A stretch of DNA of 64,000 nucleotides from the IMG/VR virus record IMGVR_UViG_3300017917_000952, positions 1 through 64,000 of that record, one strand, 5' to 3'. The translations under genes and the position numbers were made by a program. Each line of letters begins with the position of its first letter. Positions within the stretch are counted from its first letter, which is position 1. Positions 44,701 to 52,468 of the stretch are shown piece by piece. The notes under the pieces are model-generated. The model did no database searches. It was not told where the DNA came from and saw only the letters and a list, made by a program, of their open reading frames with translations. This stretch comes from a virus.

Positions 44701-44731
44701 TGCTAATAAATACATCCAAATTAGTGTCTAA
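38702..44731 (+). CDS. Giant repetitive tail fibre, 2009 residues
   Basis: Starts QLINLGEGANSGTGDSILTA with VNDNFVQIYG, a usual phage fibre head. Residues about 130-1880 are a Ser/Asn/Thr-rich repeat with about 26 copies of NSLTN or SSLTN, many ISNST(A/G)S(L/F)A units and coiled-coil spacing, fitting a long trimeric shaft. The last 130 residues (TATYSVTVNSNGAVSGFKLN, VQADQFKIYTSTGAAAPF, SSDGKFVIDFANKYIQI) match the DUF1983-type C-terminus of lambda gpJ-like host-specificity proteins. A hairpin with a late box precedes it. It probably governs receptor contact. Antisense frames across it are repeat shadows. Confidence 0.9.
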   Translation: MSLQLINLGEGANSGTGDSILTAFQKVNDNFVQIYGTVNPSELNYDALASIILNNTSSFVSLFSSLGITADNVNYDSLLDLLELNSSTFATFLSGLGITGTTISTATSLSSGQLTQVQGLIATSTGSIALRFNQLETTFNNSLTNLNNAINTKASISDVSIAISNSTASLATRISGLQTNFTQLQGSLTNLTSVVNTKASITDVQTAVSNSTASLATRISGLQTNFTQLQGSLTNLTSVINSKASITDVQTAISNATASIAIRVSGLETNYTNVNNSLTNVGNWINIGSNAAIVNLQSAISNSTASIATQISGLQTNFTQIQGSLTGLTSVINSKASISDVQTAISNATASIATRVTGLETNFSAVNNSLTNVGVWANLTSNAAITNLQTAISNSTASIATQISGLQTNFNAVSNSLTNAGTWINLTSNAAITNLQSAISNSTASIATQVSGLQTNFTQLEGSLTGLTSVVNSKANITDVQTAISNATASIATRVSGLETNYTNVSNSLTNAGSWIDIGSNAAITNLQNSISSSTGSFATQISGLQTNFTQLEGSLTGLTSVVNSKANITDVQTAISNATASIATRVSGLETNYTSVDNSLTNAGNWINLTSNAAITNLQNSISSSTGSFATQISGLQTNFTQLEGSLTGLTSVVSTKASITDVQTAISNSTASLASRTSSLETNFTNVNNSLTNVGDWANISTNAAITNLQTAISNSTGSLATQVSGLQTQYNDLANSVTTFSTYTQEVISISNSFTSVLTSINNLQTAFNTLSTGTGATVEYVDTAISNSTGSFASTLNTLQTNFNTVQNTLTNINNSLTNIGNWSNLANNSAITGINNSLTNVGTWADIQNNLAILGINNSLTNVGNWVNLSSNAAITNLQTAISNSTGSLASSVNALQTSFSSQQSTINDLNNTLTNVNNSLTNLNNSLTNVATWVNLSSNAAITNLQTAISNSTASIASTVNTLQTNYTSQQTTINAINNTLTNVNNSLTNLNNSLTNVATWVNLSSNAAITNLQNAISASTGSLATTVNTLQTNFSTQQGTITGLQGSLTNVLNTLTDINNSLTNVGTWANLSTNAAITNLQTSISNSTGSLASSVNTLQTNYNSQQATITNINNSLTNVGTWANLSTNAAITNLQTAISNSTGSLATRTSALETNFTNVNNSLTTVGTWANLSNNAAITNLQTAISNSTASLASSVSTLQTNFTSQQSSLTNINNSLTNVGAWTGINGSITNINNSLTNVGSWANLSTNAAITNLQTAISNSTASLATRVTGLETSATSFNGSIVNINNSLTGIVSLTTTKASISYVDTAISNSTASLATSVSTLQTNYTSQQSSLTNINNSLTNVGNWANLSNNAAITNLQTAISNSTASLASSVSTLQTQYTNQQSSLTNINNSLTNVGNWANLSNNAAITNLQTAISNSTASLATRTSSLETNFTNLNSSLTNVGVWTGINNSLTSIVNLTTTKATISYVDNAVSGSTSSLASSVSTLQTNYTNQQTSITNISGSLTNIVSNIATNYATITTMNTAISNSTASLASRASTLETNYTNLNSSLTNVGVWTGINNSLTSIVAITTSKATISYVDTAVSNSTASFATRISNIETVNTNQANSLTNVGVWSGINNSLTSIVSLTTTKASISYVDTAVSNSTGSFATRVSNIESSATTFNTAIGNINNSLTNFNTSLNTKASITYVDTAVSNSTASFATRVTNIETVNTNQASSLTNFGNSLTNVGVWTGINNSLTSIVALTTTKASISYVDTAVSNSTGSFATRISNIETVNTNQANSLTNVGVWTGINNSLTSIVAITTTKATISYVDTAVSNSTGSFATRISNIETVNTNQASSLTNINNTLGTKASITYVDTAVSSSTASLATSVQTLTSNYNGLSATIQTQQSTINGLTATYSVTVNSNGAVSGFKLNSNGTTSSFIVQADQFKIYTSTGAAAPFSVSGNTVTMSNVNITGGVSASAIQAGTISVGVKIQSSDGKFVIDFANKYIQISV

Positions 44732-44742
44732 TAAGGAATAAA

Positions 44743-45384
44743 ATGTTCGGAATCGAAATACCAACTATAATCAGAGATGCCTGTGCCGCTAACGGTAATC
44801 AGGGTTATCTTGTAAACAACTTCGGAAAGATAGGGTTTTCACCAACTTTTACCGAAAACAAGACCGTGGCCATTATCAAAACTAATCACAACGATATGTC
44901 TATACCAGATGACATTCGTGCAGAGATGAACGAAAGAAATTTAATTTACACTATCATCGGAGAAAACAAAGATAACAGTAAAAGTTACCTTCCAGATAGA
45001 TATCTAGAAAAAGTTGGTTACGAAAATAGACTTTACATCTATGGAGTAAATGATTGCTACACGTTGTTAAGAGATTATTTCAGAGACAAGTACAACGCCT
45101 ACTTACCGTCAAACATTGACCGATCTTTCGGATGGTGGTTTATGGGACAAAGTTTGTATGTAGACAACTACTCCGAGTTCGGATTTAAAGAGACTAAAGA
45201 CTTTATTCGAAAAGACGATGTCCTATTGTTTAAATTTGAATCTGGTACTCCTAGCCATACTGCTATCTATATGGGCGACGGAATGATGTTGCACCACATG
45301 TTAGGTCGCTTCAGTTGTATAGAGCCCTACGACGGTACCTATAAAATGAACTTAGTTGGGGTCTTTAGGCATGGGTCAGTCTAA
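44743..45384 (+). CDS. NlpC/P60 tail-tip peptidase (lambda gpK-like)
   Basis: 213 residues. The C-terminal half is an NlpC/P60 papain-like domain: YGVNDCYTLLRDYF with Cys105, and GTPSHTAIYMGDGMML with His172. It would cut peptidoglycan stem peptides during entry or help tail assembly, as lambda gpK does. The N-terminal 75 residues are not recognised; a worn MPN domain is possible. Located right after the gpJ-like fibre, it supports a lambda-like tip module. Confidence 0.82.
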   Translation: MFGIEIPTIIRDACAANGNQGYLVNNFGKIGFSPTFTENKTVAIIKTNHNDMSIPDDIRAEMNERNLIYTIIGENKDNSKSYLPDRYLEKVGYENRLYIYGVNDCYTLLRDYFRDKYNAYLPSNIDRSFGWWFMGQSLYVDNYSEFGFKETKDFIRKDDVLLFKFESGTPSHTAIYMGDGMMLHHMLGRFSCIEPYDGTYKMNLVGVFRHGSV

Positions 45385-46408
45385 TCTCGTTAATTTAGAC
45401 ACTACAACTCTTGCAACAGGCTCAACTGCGTCTGCAAAAAAGAGTTTGTATGTAGGTAATTACGGAGGAACTACACCTGCGGTGGCTATCTACGGTGGCG
45501 AAGATGCTAGTGTCGTCGCTAATCCTACAGCAAACTTTGATAAACTGTTCTTCCATACTAACTTCGATTATCTTAGAATTAAGTCTGCGATAAGTTTTAA
45601 CATTTCGCTACCAACAAGATCAACTAGATCGTCTGGGGGAGGAAAGAAGGGTGGTTCTCAATTAACTAGTTATAATGGTTATTCTGATCGGTACATCCAT
45701 CAACACAACTACGGTTCGCCGCCGCCGGCATTTAGTATTGTGCTAGACAACGATCCGGCTAACGGATCGTACGCAGGTATGGCCTTAGCAGGTAGCGTTC
45801 CTATTCAGTATCTAAGCAATAACAGTTTTAGATTGGCTGTTGCATATTCAACCGATACTTACCTTGTTATTAGAGAACGCTATCAAGTTTATCAACAAGA
45901 ATTGGCCGCAATAACATTAAAGGCCACTGCTTACTTCTATAATAATCCAACTAACGTACAGGCTCTTAATGCTATGTCTGTACTTCATAGTCCGTTAACG
46001 TTTAACGATGTTGTTCCTTATAATGGTCAGCGAGGCAATGTCTATACCAATAGTGTAACTTTTACAAGCCAACAGGGCTCAACATTTAATCAGGTAGAGG
46101 TGTTAAGATTTGGGGGCGGAGTACCAGGAGACCCGGCAAAAAATCCTTTTAAGATTAAAACAATCAATGGTAGTGCAGTAACTCCATTTGATCCGTACTT
46201 TACATGGACAACTTATTCTTTTGGTTCTCAACAGACAAGTTTTAGTATGGGTATAGAGATTAAAGACATAGCAAGCAGTGTGGCTATTGGAAAGAACAAA
46301 TATGTGTACTATACACCTCGTTGGTACGCTAGATTTACAAATACCGTAACAGGTCAAACATTTACAGATTCTTGGGGAGGAGTGGTAAGTTTCTACATCT
46401 TACCTTAA
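45371..46408 (+). CDS. Putative virion/tail protein, 345 residues
   Basis: ATG 45371 is used, overlapping the previous gene by 14 nt. Rich in Ser, Gly, Tyr and Phe with beta-strand-like text (FRLAVAYSTDTYLVIRERY, YVYYTPRWYARFTN) and a Gly/Ser/Lys loop (SSGGGKKGGS). Position and composition suggest a tail or adhesin protein. Not recognised. Confidence 0.68.
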   Translation: MGQSNLVNLDTTTLATGSTASAKKSLYVGNYGGTTPAVAIYGGEDASVVANPTANFDKLFFHTNFDYLRIKSAISFNISLPTRSTRSSGGGKKGGSQLTSYNGYSDRYIHQHNYGSPPPAFSIVLDNDPANGSYAGMALAGSVPIQYLSNNSFRLAVAYSTDTYLVIRERYQVYQQELAAITLKATAYFYNNPTNVQALNAMSVLHSPLTFNDVVPYNGQRGNVYTNSVTFTSQQGSTFNQVEVLRFGGGVPGDPAKNPFKIKTINGSAVTPFDPYFTWTTYSFGSQQTSFSMGIEIKDIASSVAIGKNKYVYYTPRWYARFTNTVTGQTFTDSWGGVVSFYILP

Positions 46409-46414
46409 AAAATT

Positions 46415-46756
46415 ATGGCAGATACATTTCAACTTCGCATTGAACCAGGAGTGTTCAGTGTTACTCGAGTTTCAAACGGTGAGAAAATATTCAGCACCGA
46501 CTACAACTATCTCTATTACGACCCAACAGGCGCAATTAAATTTCCAGTAGGCCAGACTATGAAAGGTGCAGGCGGGAATCTAACTTGGCAATTTAACGGC
46601 GTTCAGCATACAATTGCAAATACCTACTACCCCGCTGGGGCGCAAGATTTTAACACATACCTAATTCCTCTAACGGCACTAAACCCAGGAATTACAGCAA
46701 GCACATTTACACCTGTAGAAGTTACAAACGTCGAAGGAAGCTCAGCAGGGGTATAA
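46415..46756 (+). CDS. Putative small structural protein, 113 residues
   Basis: Beta-rich sequence (FQLRIEPGVFSVTRVSNGEK, YYDPTGAIKFPVGQ) typical of small tail proteins. It belongs to a run of five structural candidates. Not recognised. Confidence 0.65.
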   Translation: MADTFQLRIEPGVFSVTRVSNGEKIFSTDYNYLYYDPTGAIKFPVGQTMKGAGGNLTWQFNGVQHTIANTYYPAGAQDFNTYLIPLTALNPGITASTFTPVEVTNVEGSSAGV

Positions 46757-46759
46757 TCA

Positions 46760-47287
46760 ATGGCAAATACTTTTTACGCTAATAATAACAGCATCGAAAT
46801 TAACAATGCTACGCAGACTATCTTCAGTACTAACAGAAGAATGCCGCACATTGTCAGCGCTGTCTCTGGCACATTTAACTCCACTGATGCTGCAATAACA
46901 TCAAGCTCTAGCGGAGTATTTGTTAATACAACGACAGATACTTATGTTGCTAACAGTGCAAATTATAAATTTGCAGATTCTTTCGTATGGGCTTGGATGA
47001 AGATAACTACAAACGCAAACAGAACAGACTTAGACATAGGTAATCCAATTTTCTTAACAGGTTCTGTTCTGCTAAGATTTTATATCGGTAATAGTTCGTT
47101 GCGAGGAAGTTATATTCTAACACCTATGATATTCAATGGTAGTATTGGATTTAGAGAAGAATGGAACTTTGCAAATAACAATATTACAAACCCACCGGGT
47201 GGTCTATACGCAACGGACCTGGCAGAAACAAACGGTAACTTAGGTCTTACCTATAGTTACACTATATACTATGGAAGATTCATATGA
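46760..47287 (+). CDS. Putative structural protein, 175 residues
   Basis: Asn/Ser/Thr-rich beta protein (FYANNNSIEINNATQTIFS, SVLLRFYIGNSSLRGSYIL). It overlaps the next gene by ATGA. Probably a fibre or tail component; no family recognised. Confidence 0.62.
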   Translation: MANTFYANNNSIEINNATQTIFSTNRRMPHIVSAVSGTFNSTDAAITSSSSGVFVNTTTDTYVANSANYKFADSFVWAWMKITTNANRTDLDIGNPIFLTGSVLLRFYIGNSSLRGSYILTPMIFNGSIGFREEWNFANNNITNPPGGLYATDLAETNGNLGLTYSYTIYYGRFI

Positions 47288-47529
47288 AAACAATTAACAT
47301 TCAAACTATTGCTGTAGAGTTTCCTAATCAGGTAACCAAAGTAACTTTGCAAGTTGTAGAGACTACAGGTATTATTACAAAGGTAACTGATACATTAACA
47401 TTAAACGTTCCCGGAATTTATCAAAGTTTAAATTCTGAACTTTACAATATTGTACTAACAGAACTAGTAAATGCCGGTTACGACATACAAGCAGGTGTCC
47501 CGGGCGACCAGCCGACCCAGACACAATAA
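47284..47529 (+). CDS. Unknown 81-residue beta-rich protein
   Basis: TINIQTIAVEFPNQVTKVTL, then a Val/Thr-rich strand series and a disordered end. Its stop TAA lies inside the ATAAATA box of the next gene. Confidence 0.6.
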   Translation: MKTINIQTIAVEFPNQVTKVTLQVVETTGIITKVTDTLTLNVPGIYQSLNSELYNIVLTELVNAGYDIQAGVPGDQPTQTQ

Positions 47530-47532
47530 ATA
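47526..47532 (+). promoter_or_regulatory. Late promoter box ATAAATA
   Basis: CAATAAATA over the stop codon of the preceding gene, 7 nt before ATG 47540 of the He_PIG-type fibre. Confidence 0.5.
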
Positions 47533-47539
47533 GTATGTT

Positions 47540-49519
47540 ATGGCAATATCATGGGTAACCCCTGAAGGTACACTTTTTACTTGCACAGCCGGTGCTGTGA
47601 TAAGCAGTTCGGTGCAGGCAAACAATGCATCGTCATATTCTCTCCTATGCGGAAAGTTACCCAGCGGACTAAGTTTGAGTACCGCAGGAAATATTACAGG
47701 AACCCCAGATCCTGTTAATTATACTACTACTTCGAGATTTGTAATTAGAGCAACTGATGCAACAACATCAAAAGACCGAACATTTAGTATTTCAGTATGG
47801 GATGCTACTCCAGTATTATGGAACGACGACGAGTTCAACGTTAGCAGTGGTGTTTTTAGAAAACTGTTAATCAACAAAGACTATGTAGAAATACAACTGT
47901 CCGTTAACAACGAACTTCCCTCAACCTTTACAATAGACAAAACTACTGGGAATTTACCGTTTGGAATGAAAATGGACTCCAATGGATTGATTACTGGAAG
48001 TCCGAAATTAATCCTTGCTCCTGGTATCGTAGAGGATTTTACTTTCGATGTTGTAGCATTTGACGGTGTCAATGAATACAGACAAACATTTAGTTTTTCA
48101 GTATTAGACAGTTTTACATTCACTGTAGATAATACAACCCTGTTTCTAGGAACAAATACTACTTCGTTAATTAATCTCGGTAACACGGGTACAGTTACCT
48201 TATCGAATTTACAGCCTGCAGAATTTGTCACCGATGGTAACCTAGGAATAGCACTTGCCGACGATCGACAATATCTTTCTGTTCGTGCATATGATCCAAA
48301 CCCCGGTATGGGCCCGTTAGTGTATACCGCACTAACTCCCTTACCCCCAGGATTATCGCTAGACAGAGGTATAGGGTATCTATATGGTAACCTAAGCCCA
48401 CAAGCGGATTTCTCTCACATTTATAATTTTTCGATAGAAGCGAAAAAATCAAATATCAGGTCAGGCGAGTTTGTTCTAAGTACTGGAACATTTTATCTAA
48501 CAGTAGTAAATCAATACTACAATAATGTAGTATGGCCTGAATCAAATTTAGGTAATATCTTAGAAGGTACAGTTAGTGAACTAGCCGTAACTGCTAAACA
48601 AAAGGATGCAACTTGGGACTTAAACTATTATCTAGTTCCGGATAGTCAACTACCAGACGGTCTTACATTATCTACTAGCACAGGCAATATTATCGGAAAC
48701 GCTACTACCAGCGGAAACTTTACATTTAGAATTGCTGCTTCTACCTCTACATACCAACCACACGAATTGTTGTGGCCTGTATTATCGAGCCCTGTTTCGT
48801 TCAATACATTTAATTTGACTGTAAGTCCTATCTCGGGAGAATTTACCAGTATTTGGGCTAAGCCATTCTTAATTCCTTCCCAACGAGCAGTGTGGGAAAC
48901 ATTTATCAATAATGAAAATGTATTCTTACCTGATATACTATATCGTGCAGATGACCCTATTTTTGGTGTTCAAAAGGACTTAAGAGTATTTTTAGAATTT
49001 GGCATAGAACGTGTAGAAATAGGTGAGTACGCTTCTGCACTATATCAAAATCTATACGAAAGAAGATTAACCTTTGGTAAAGTTAAGTCTGCTATAGCCA
49101 AGGACAAGAAAGGCAATCACGTTTATGATGCTATCTATGTTGATGTAGTTGACGAACTGGAGGGATCAAAAACGTCTATAGAAATAAACGGTGTCACGTA
49201 TTACCCAGGTAGCGTTGATAATATAAGAAATTCTTTACAATCTGTTGTTCTAGACGACGGCGGCGAGATTAAAGTCGACGGAAGATTTTTACCAAAATTT
49301 ATGACTACTGTTGCACCAGATCAGCCATATGGCTATATTCGTGCAGCCGTATTATGTTATACTAAGCCAGGAGAATCTAACAAAATCCTTAACAGGATAC
49401 GTGCATCCAAGTTTAACTTCAACAACTTGAGCTTCTTTATAGACCGCTTGATTGTGCAAAACAGTTTAGATCAAACAGGCACAACCTACATAGCATTTAA
49501 TAGACAGCCCATCGGTTAA
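47540..49519 (+). CDS. Tail protein with putative Ig (He_PIG-like) repeats
   Basis: 659 residues. Four He_PIG-like hallmarks: KLPSGLSLSTAGNITGTP, NLPFGMKMDSNGLITGSP, PLPPGLSLDRGIGYLYGN and QLPDGLTLSTSTGNIIGN, each after a strand-rich stretch, give a string of Ig-like domains over about residues 1-430. The C-terminal 200 residues (FLEFGIERVEIGEYASALYQ, DGGEIKVDGRFLPKF) form a separate domain. Ig-like decorations bind cell surfaces or stabilise fibres. Confidence 0.78.
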   Translation: MAISWVTPEGTLFTCTAGAVISSSVQANNASSYSLLCGKLPSGLSLSTAGNITGTPDPVNYTTTSRFVIRATDATTSKDRTFSISVWDATPVLWNDDEFNVSSGVFRKLLINKDYVEIQLSVNNELPSTFTIDKTTGNLPFGMKMDSNGLITGSPKLILAPGIVEDFTFDVVAFDGVNEYRQTFSFSVLDSFTFTVDNTTLFLGTNTTSLINLGNTGTVTLSNLQPAEFVTDGNLGIALADDRQYLSVRAYDPNPGMGPLVYTALTPLPPGLSLDRGIGYLYGNLSPQADFSHIYNFSIEAKKSNIRSGEFVLSTGTFYLTVVNQYYNNVVWPESNLGNILEGTVSELAVTAKQKDATWDLNYYLVPDSQLPDGLTLSTSTGNIIGNATTSGNFTFRIAASTSTYQPHELLWPVLSSPVSFNTFNLTVSPISGEFTSIWAKPFLIPSQRAVWETFINNENVFLPDILYRADDPIFGVQKDLRVFLEFGIERVEIGEYASALYQNLYERRLTFGKVKSAIAKDKKGNHVYDAIYVDVVDELEGSKTSIEINGVTYYPGSVDNIRNSLQSVVLDDGGEIKVDGRFLPKFMTTVAPDQPYGYIRAAVLCYTKPGESNKILNRIRASKFNFNNLSFFIDRLIVQNSLDQTGTTYIAFNRQPIG

Positions 49520-49542
49520 AATATAAGTAGTTAATATATCGA

Positions 49543-49549
49543 ATAAATA
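49543..49549 (+). promoter_or_regulatory. Late promoter box ATAAATA
   Basis: GAATAAATA, 26 nt before the fibre gene at 49576. Confidence 0.6.
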
Positions 49550-49575
49550 AAGAAAGCAAGTTACGGAGTCCATTA

Positions 49576-50535
49576 ATGGCATCTACTATTACAAATTTAA
49601 TTAACACAATTGACGTCAATTTCCCGGTTGCAGGTCAGGACAATGACAGTCAAGGTTTCAGGAATAATTTCAGCATTATTCAGCAGTCTCTCCTAGCACA
49701 GGAAGGTGAGATCGAACAGATTAACAATACAATTAGCACACTAGGCGGTAGTGTATATGTTACAGCAACACACATTGTTGCACTACAAGATGTAACTATC
49801 GGTACAACAAATACGGCGGTCTTGAGCGTAACTGACAGCGGTATTGTTGCCCAAGTGAACACCGGCTCAATGGTTTTACTAGGATTGAGTCAAACAATTG
49901 ATGCGTCTGTTGCATTTGCTATTACTGATTCTGTTACTGACTCAACTGCAACAACATTTGCAGTTCTCGATTCAACAGATATTATTGTCGGAGCACGGGT
50001 TGTAATCGGCGGAACGAATCGAACTGTTACAAACATCGATAGGAACACTAACTACATTACCGTAACTCCCGCTTTCACAGTTCCTTCTTTTAATGTAGGC
50101 GATGTTTTAACATTCAACAATCCGTACACTAGCCCAGTTGGTAATTTATTCTTAGACGGCGACATCGTTGCTACAGGTAATATTACTGCGTTTGCAGGTA
50201 GCCCGTCTGATGCAAGATTAAAAGAAAATGTATCAACAATCACTAACGCACTATCAATGGTAAACACCATGAGAGGTGTGATGTATGATTGGACTGATGC
50301 ATACCTAGAAAACATTAACTTTTCTCCCTTCTTAACTAAACACGATACTGGTGTTATTGCTCAAGAGATGCAAGAAGTATTTCCAGAGATTGTGTTTATG
50401 AAACCTAATGGCGACCTAAGTGTCAAATACGAAAAACTTGCCGGTGTATTCATCGAAGCAATCAAAGAATTGTCTAACAAGGTTGCATCGTTAGAAGCAC
50501 AAGTAAGTGCTCTAACAACCTCAACGAATGTTTAA
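49576..50535 (+). CDS. Tail fibre with C-terminal S74 self-cleaving chaperone
   Basis: 319 residues. The start TNLINTIDVNFPVAGQDNDS with RNNFSIIQQ is a common T4-like virion N-terminus. Residues 209-319 are an endosialidase-type intramolecular chaperone: SPSDARLKENVS places Ser211 and Lys216 five apart as in the known Ser-Lys dyad, then TGVIAQEMQEVFPEIV and a final coiled coil (LSNKVASLEAQV). The chaperone should trimerise the fibre and cut itself off. Overlaps the next gene by 8 nt. Confidence 0.88.
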   Translation: MASTITNLINTIDVNFPVAGQDNDSQGFRNNFSIIQQSLLAQEGEIEQINNTISTLGGSVYVTATHIVALQDVTIGTTNTAVLSVTDSGIVAQVNTGSMVLLGLSQTIDASVAFAITDSVTDSTATTFAVLDSTDIIVGARVVIGGTNRTVTNIDRNTNYITVTPAFTVPSFNVGDVLTFNNPYTSPVGNLFLDGDIVATGNITAFAGSPSDARLKENVSTITNALSMVNTMRGVMYDWTDAYLENINFSPFLTKHDTGVIAQEMQEVFPEIVFMKPNGDLSVKYEKLAGVFIEAIKELSNKVASLEAQVSALTTSTNV

Positions 50536-50773
50536 TCCGTTAATTGAAGATACACGAAAATTAAAAGACTTGGATCTAGAAAAGAAAATTTTAGATCTAA
50601 GTCAAAAATATAATGTTGCTCTTAGATTAGGCCAAGGTAGCCTTGCACATCAAATTGCAGTCGCTCTAGAACAGTATAAAAGCGAGTATAGAGATCGACA
50701 GGTTGCTGCCCTAAAGAAAATAGAAGAAAAACAAAAAGAGCAAGGTTTAGATGATTTAATAAATGTCGATTGA
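50528..50773 (+). CDS. Unknown 81-residue helical protein
   Basis: Charged two-helix protein (LKDLDLEKKILDLSQKY, YRDRQVAALKKIEEKQKEQ). Overlaps the fibre gene by 8 nt and the next by 11. I recall similar small proteins in T4-like phages; function unknown. Confidence 0.65.
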   Translation: MFNPLIEDTRKLKDLDLEKKILDLSQKYNVALRLGQGSLAHQIAVALEQYKSEYRDRQVAALKKIEEKQKEQGLDDLINVD

Positions 50774-51320
50774 AAGTTCTCAAATAGTTTGGCCAGTTAG
50801 TTTTGTATGCACACTAGTAACTGAGAATAGAATTTTACCAAACTCATATACCCTAAATATTAGTATAGTTCCGATAGATGCTGCACCGGGTAGCATCACA
50901 ATAGGATATAAAAAGATCAGATATTTTGTTGACGAATATCTGCACAACAGTATATTCATTTCAAAAGAAAATCCGCTAGCCGAAAGTCTAGCAAAGACAA
51001 CAAACAATTTGGTTCTATTTCCAACTGAACCATATGACTTGTTTGTTGGGCACGTTCTCTATTCAAAATTTTTATCAATTTCTGAAAAATATTTCCACAT
51101 TGACATGATTAATATTGACAGCGTAGTCGGTGATAATATATGCTATAACATAGCAGACACAGACGGCTGCAATTTAGATCTTGAAGGTGAACATTGGTGG
51201 AACTCGGACTCAACTCACACAGGACATGGTCCTGCAGAAGGTTGGGGAAACATTACAGAAGAGTCATCACCAAAGTTTGAGCCTAAGATCATCAAAGGCG
51301 GAAAAAAGAGTGATAATTGA
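50763..51320 (+). CDS. Unknown 185-residue phage protein
   Basis: Beta-rich first part (SYTLNISIVPIDAAPGSITI), then a region with FPTEPYDLFVGHVLYSKF and an acidic, Trp/His-containing end (EGEHWWNSDSTHTGHGP). Conserved-looking phage protein without known function. Confidence 0.65.
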   Translation: MSIESSQIVWPVSFVCTLVTENRILPNSYTLNISIVPIDAAPGSITIGYKKIRYFVDEYLHNSIFISKENPLAESLAKTTNNLVLFPTEPYDLFVGHVLYSKFLSISEKYFHIDMINIDSVVGDNICYNIADTDGCNLDLEGEHWWNSDSTHTGHGPAEGWGNITEESSPKFEPKIIKGGKKSDN

Positions 51321-51831
51321 CAGATACGGCAGAGTATCTCTAACAGAACAAGAAGCATTTGAAGGACTATACACTGGTAAACTAAAAAGTTTAGACAGTG
51401 TCTTTATCAATGGCCCCATTAACCAATACAATCAGGCCCGTCGAACAAATGCTGATAAAATTCCAGAACTAGCTCTACTAGAAGATCTAGAAGATGTTAG
51501 CATAGAATTTTTTGACGAGTCAAATCAATGCGATTGGTTCATGCCCGAAGATTACTGTCCAAATCTCGTAGAAATGCTCTACGGATTGTGCGAAACAGAT
51601 GAACAAAAAGACAGGGTAACTAAAGAACTAGAACTTTTTATACAACACGGAATGTTTGATCTGTTGTTTTATCTAAAGTATCTAGTAGACACTATGCGGG
51701 CTAATAACATAGTATGGGGTGTAGGACGAGGGTCCAGTGTAGCCAGTTTTGTGCTATATTTAATTGGCGTTCACAAGATTAACAGTATTAAATACAATCT
51801 CGACATACACGAATTTCTAAAGGAGAAATAA
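51310..51831 (+). CDS. DNA polymerase III alpha (DnaE)-like fragment protein
   Basis: 173 residues. The C-terminal part NIVWGVGRGSSVASFVLYLI with GVHKINSIKYNLDIHEFL matches the DnaE palm motif GPGRGSGAGSLVAYALGI and the following PL.Y.LLFERFL. The rest of the polymerase is absent. GTG 51310 is chosen as start since AAGGCGG lies before it and it overlaps the previous stop by 11 nt; the frame back to 51181 is a shadow. A regulatory or decoy role is more likely than polymerisation. Confidence 0.7.
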   Translation: MIIDRYGRVSLTEQEAFEGLYTGKLKSLDSVFINGPINQYNQARRTNADKIPELALLEDLEDVSIEFFDESNQCDWFMPEDYCPNLVEMLYGLCETDEQKDRVTKELELFIQHGMFDLLFYLKYLVDTMRANNIVWGVGRGSSVASFVLYLIGVHKINSIKYNLDIHEFLKEK

Positions 51832-52125
51832 ATGGTCTACAGAACAATGCAAGGTAAAATTATCGACATGGACAAACTAATGCAGAAGAACGAGTTGACT
51901 CCTGCTGTTGGTAATGCTAAAATGAATGCAAGGGGCGATAAATTAGGCCCAGGCGGAAAAATTATTAAAACTAGAGAAGAAGTAGTTGCTGAATACTACG
52001 AAAGTAACCCAAAGGCTAAAAAAAGAGCACCAGGGGCTACTATCGTAGAAGACTCTGCTCCTGCACAGTCTACTCCGGCTCCTGCATCTACAGGTAAAAC
52101 AAGAAAAACACAATCAGAGGAATAA
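51832..52125 (+). CDS. Conserved T4-like phage protein, 97 residues
   Basis: YRTMQGKIIDMDKLMQKNEL, NARGDKLGPGGKIIKTREEV and a Pro/Ala/Thr-rich disordered end. I recall the same start in cyanophage proteins of unknown, perhaps virion, function. It begins right after the polymerase-like stop. Confidence 0.7.
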   Translation: MVYRTMQGKIIDMDKLMQKNELTPAVGNAKMNARGDKLGPGGKIIKTREEVVAEYYESNPKAKKRAPGATIVEDSAPAQSTPAPASTGKTRKTQSEE

Positions 52126-52467
52126 ATGAAAGTTGAAGGCAAAATTGTTCCGTTACGCGACATGATTATTGGTAGCGATATGGAATTTGGAATGGAAAAA
52201 CTAGCGTCCGGTATTATCTTGCATAGTGACAACGGCAAGACTACCGGAATCCATCCTAGGTGGTGCAGAGTATACGCAGTTGGCCCTGAACAAAAAGATG
52301 TTACAGTAGGACAATGGATTTGCGTAGAACACGGCCGATGGGGTAGAACTATTGAGCTAGAACAACAAAACGGTGAGAAGATCGAACTACGTGCGATCGA
52401 TCCAAAGTGTGTTATGTTAGTATCCGACGAAAAACCCGAAGGTACTACTATGAGAAACGTGGCATAA
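52126..52467 (+). CDS. GroES/gp31-like co-chaperonin candidate
   Basis: 113 residues. KIVPLRDMIIGSDMEFGMEK, SGIILHSDNGKTTG as a mobile-loop region, RVYAVGPEQKDVTVGQWICV and PKCVMLV follow the Cpn10 pattern (PLxDxVL..GGI.L......V.AVG.....VGD.V). T4 gp31 replaces GroES to fold the major capsid protein; this could do the same. Confidence 0.62.
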   Translation: MKVEGKIVPLRDMIIGSDMEFGMEKLASGIILHSDNGKTTGIHPRWCRVYAVGPEQKDVTVGQWICVEHGRWGRTIELEQQNGEKIELRAIDPKCVMLVSDEKPEGTTMRNVA

Positions 52468-52468
52468 A

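Noticed and set aside
51181-51309. Upstream extension of the DnaE-like protein
   Set aside because: It lies in the preceding gene's coding region and a GTG with a good ribosome site is at 51310.
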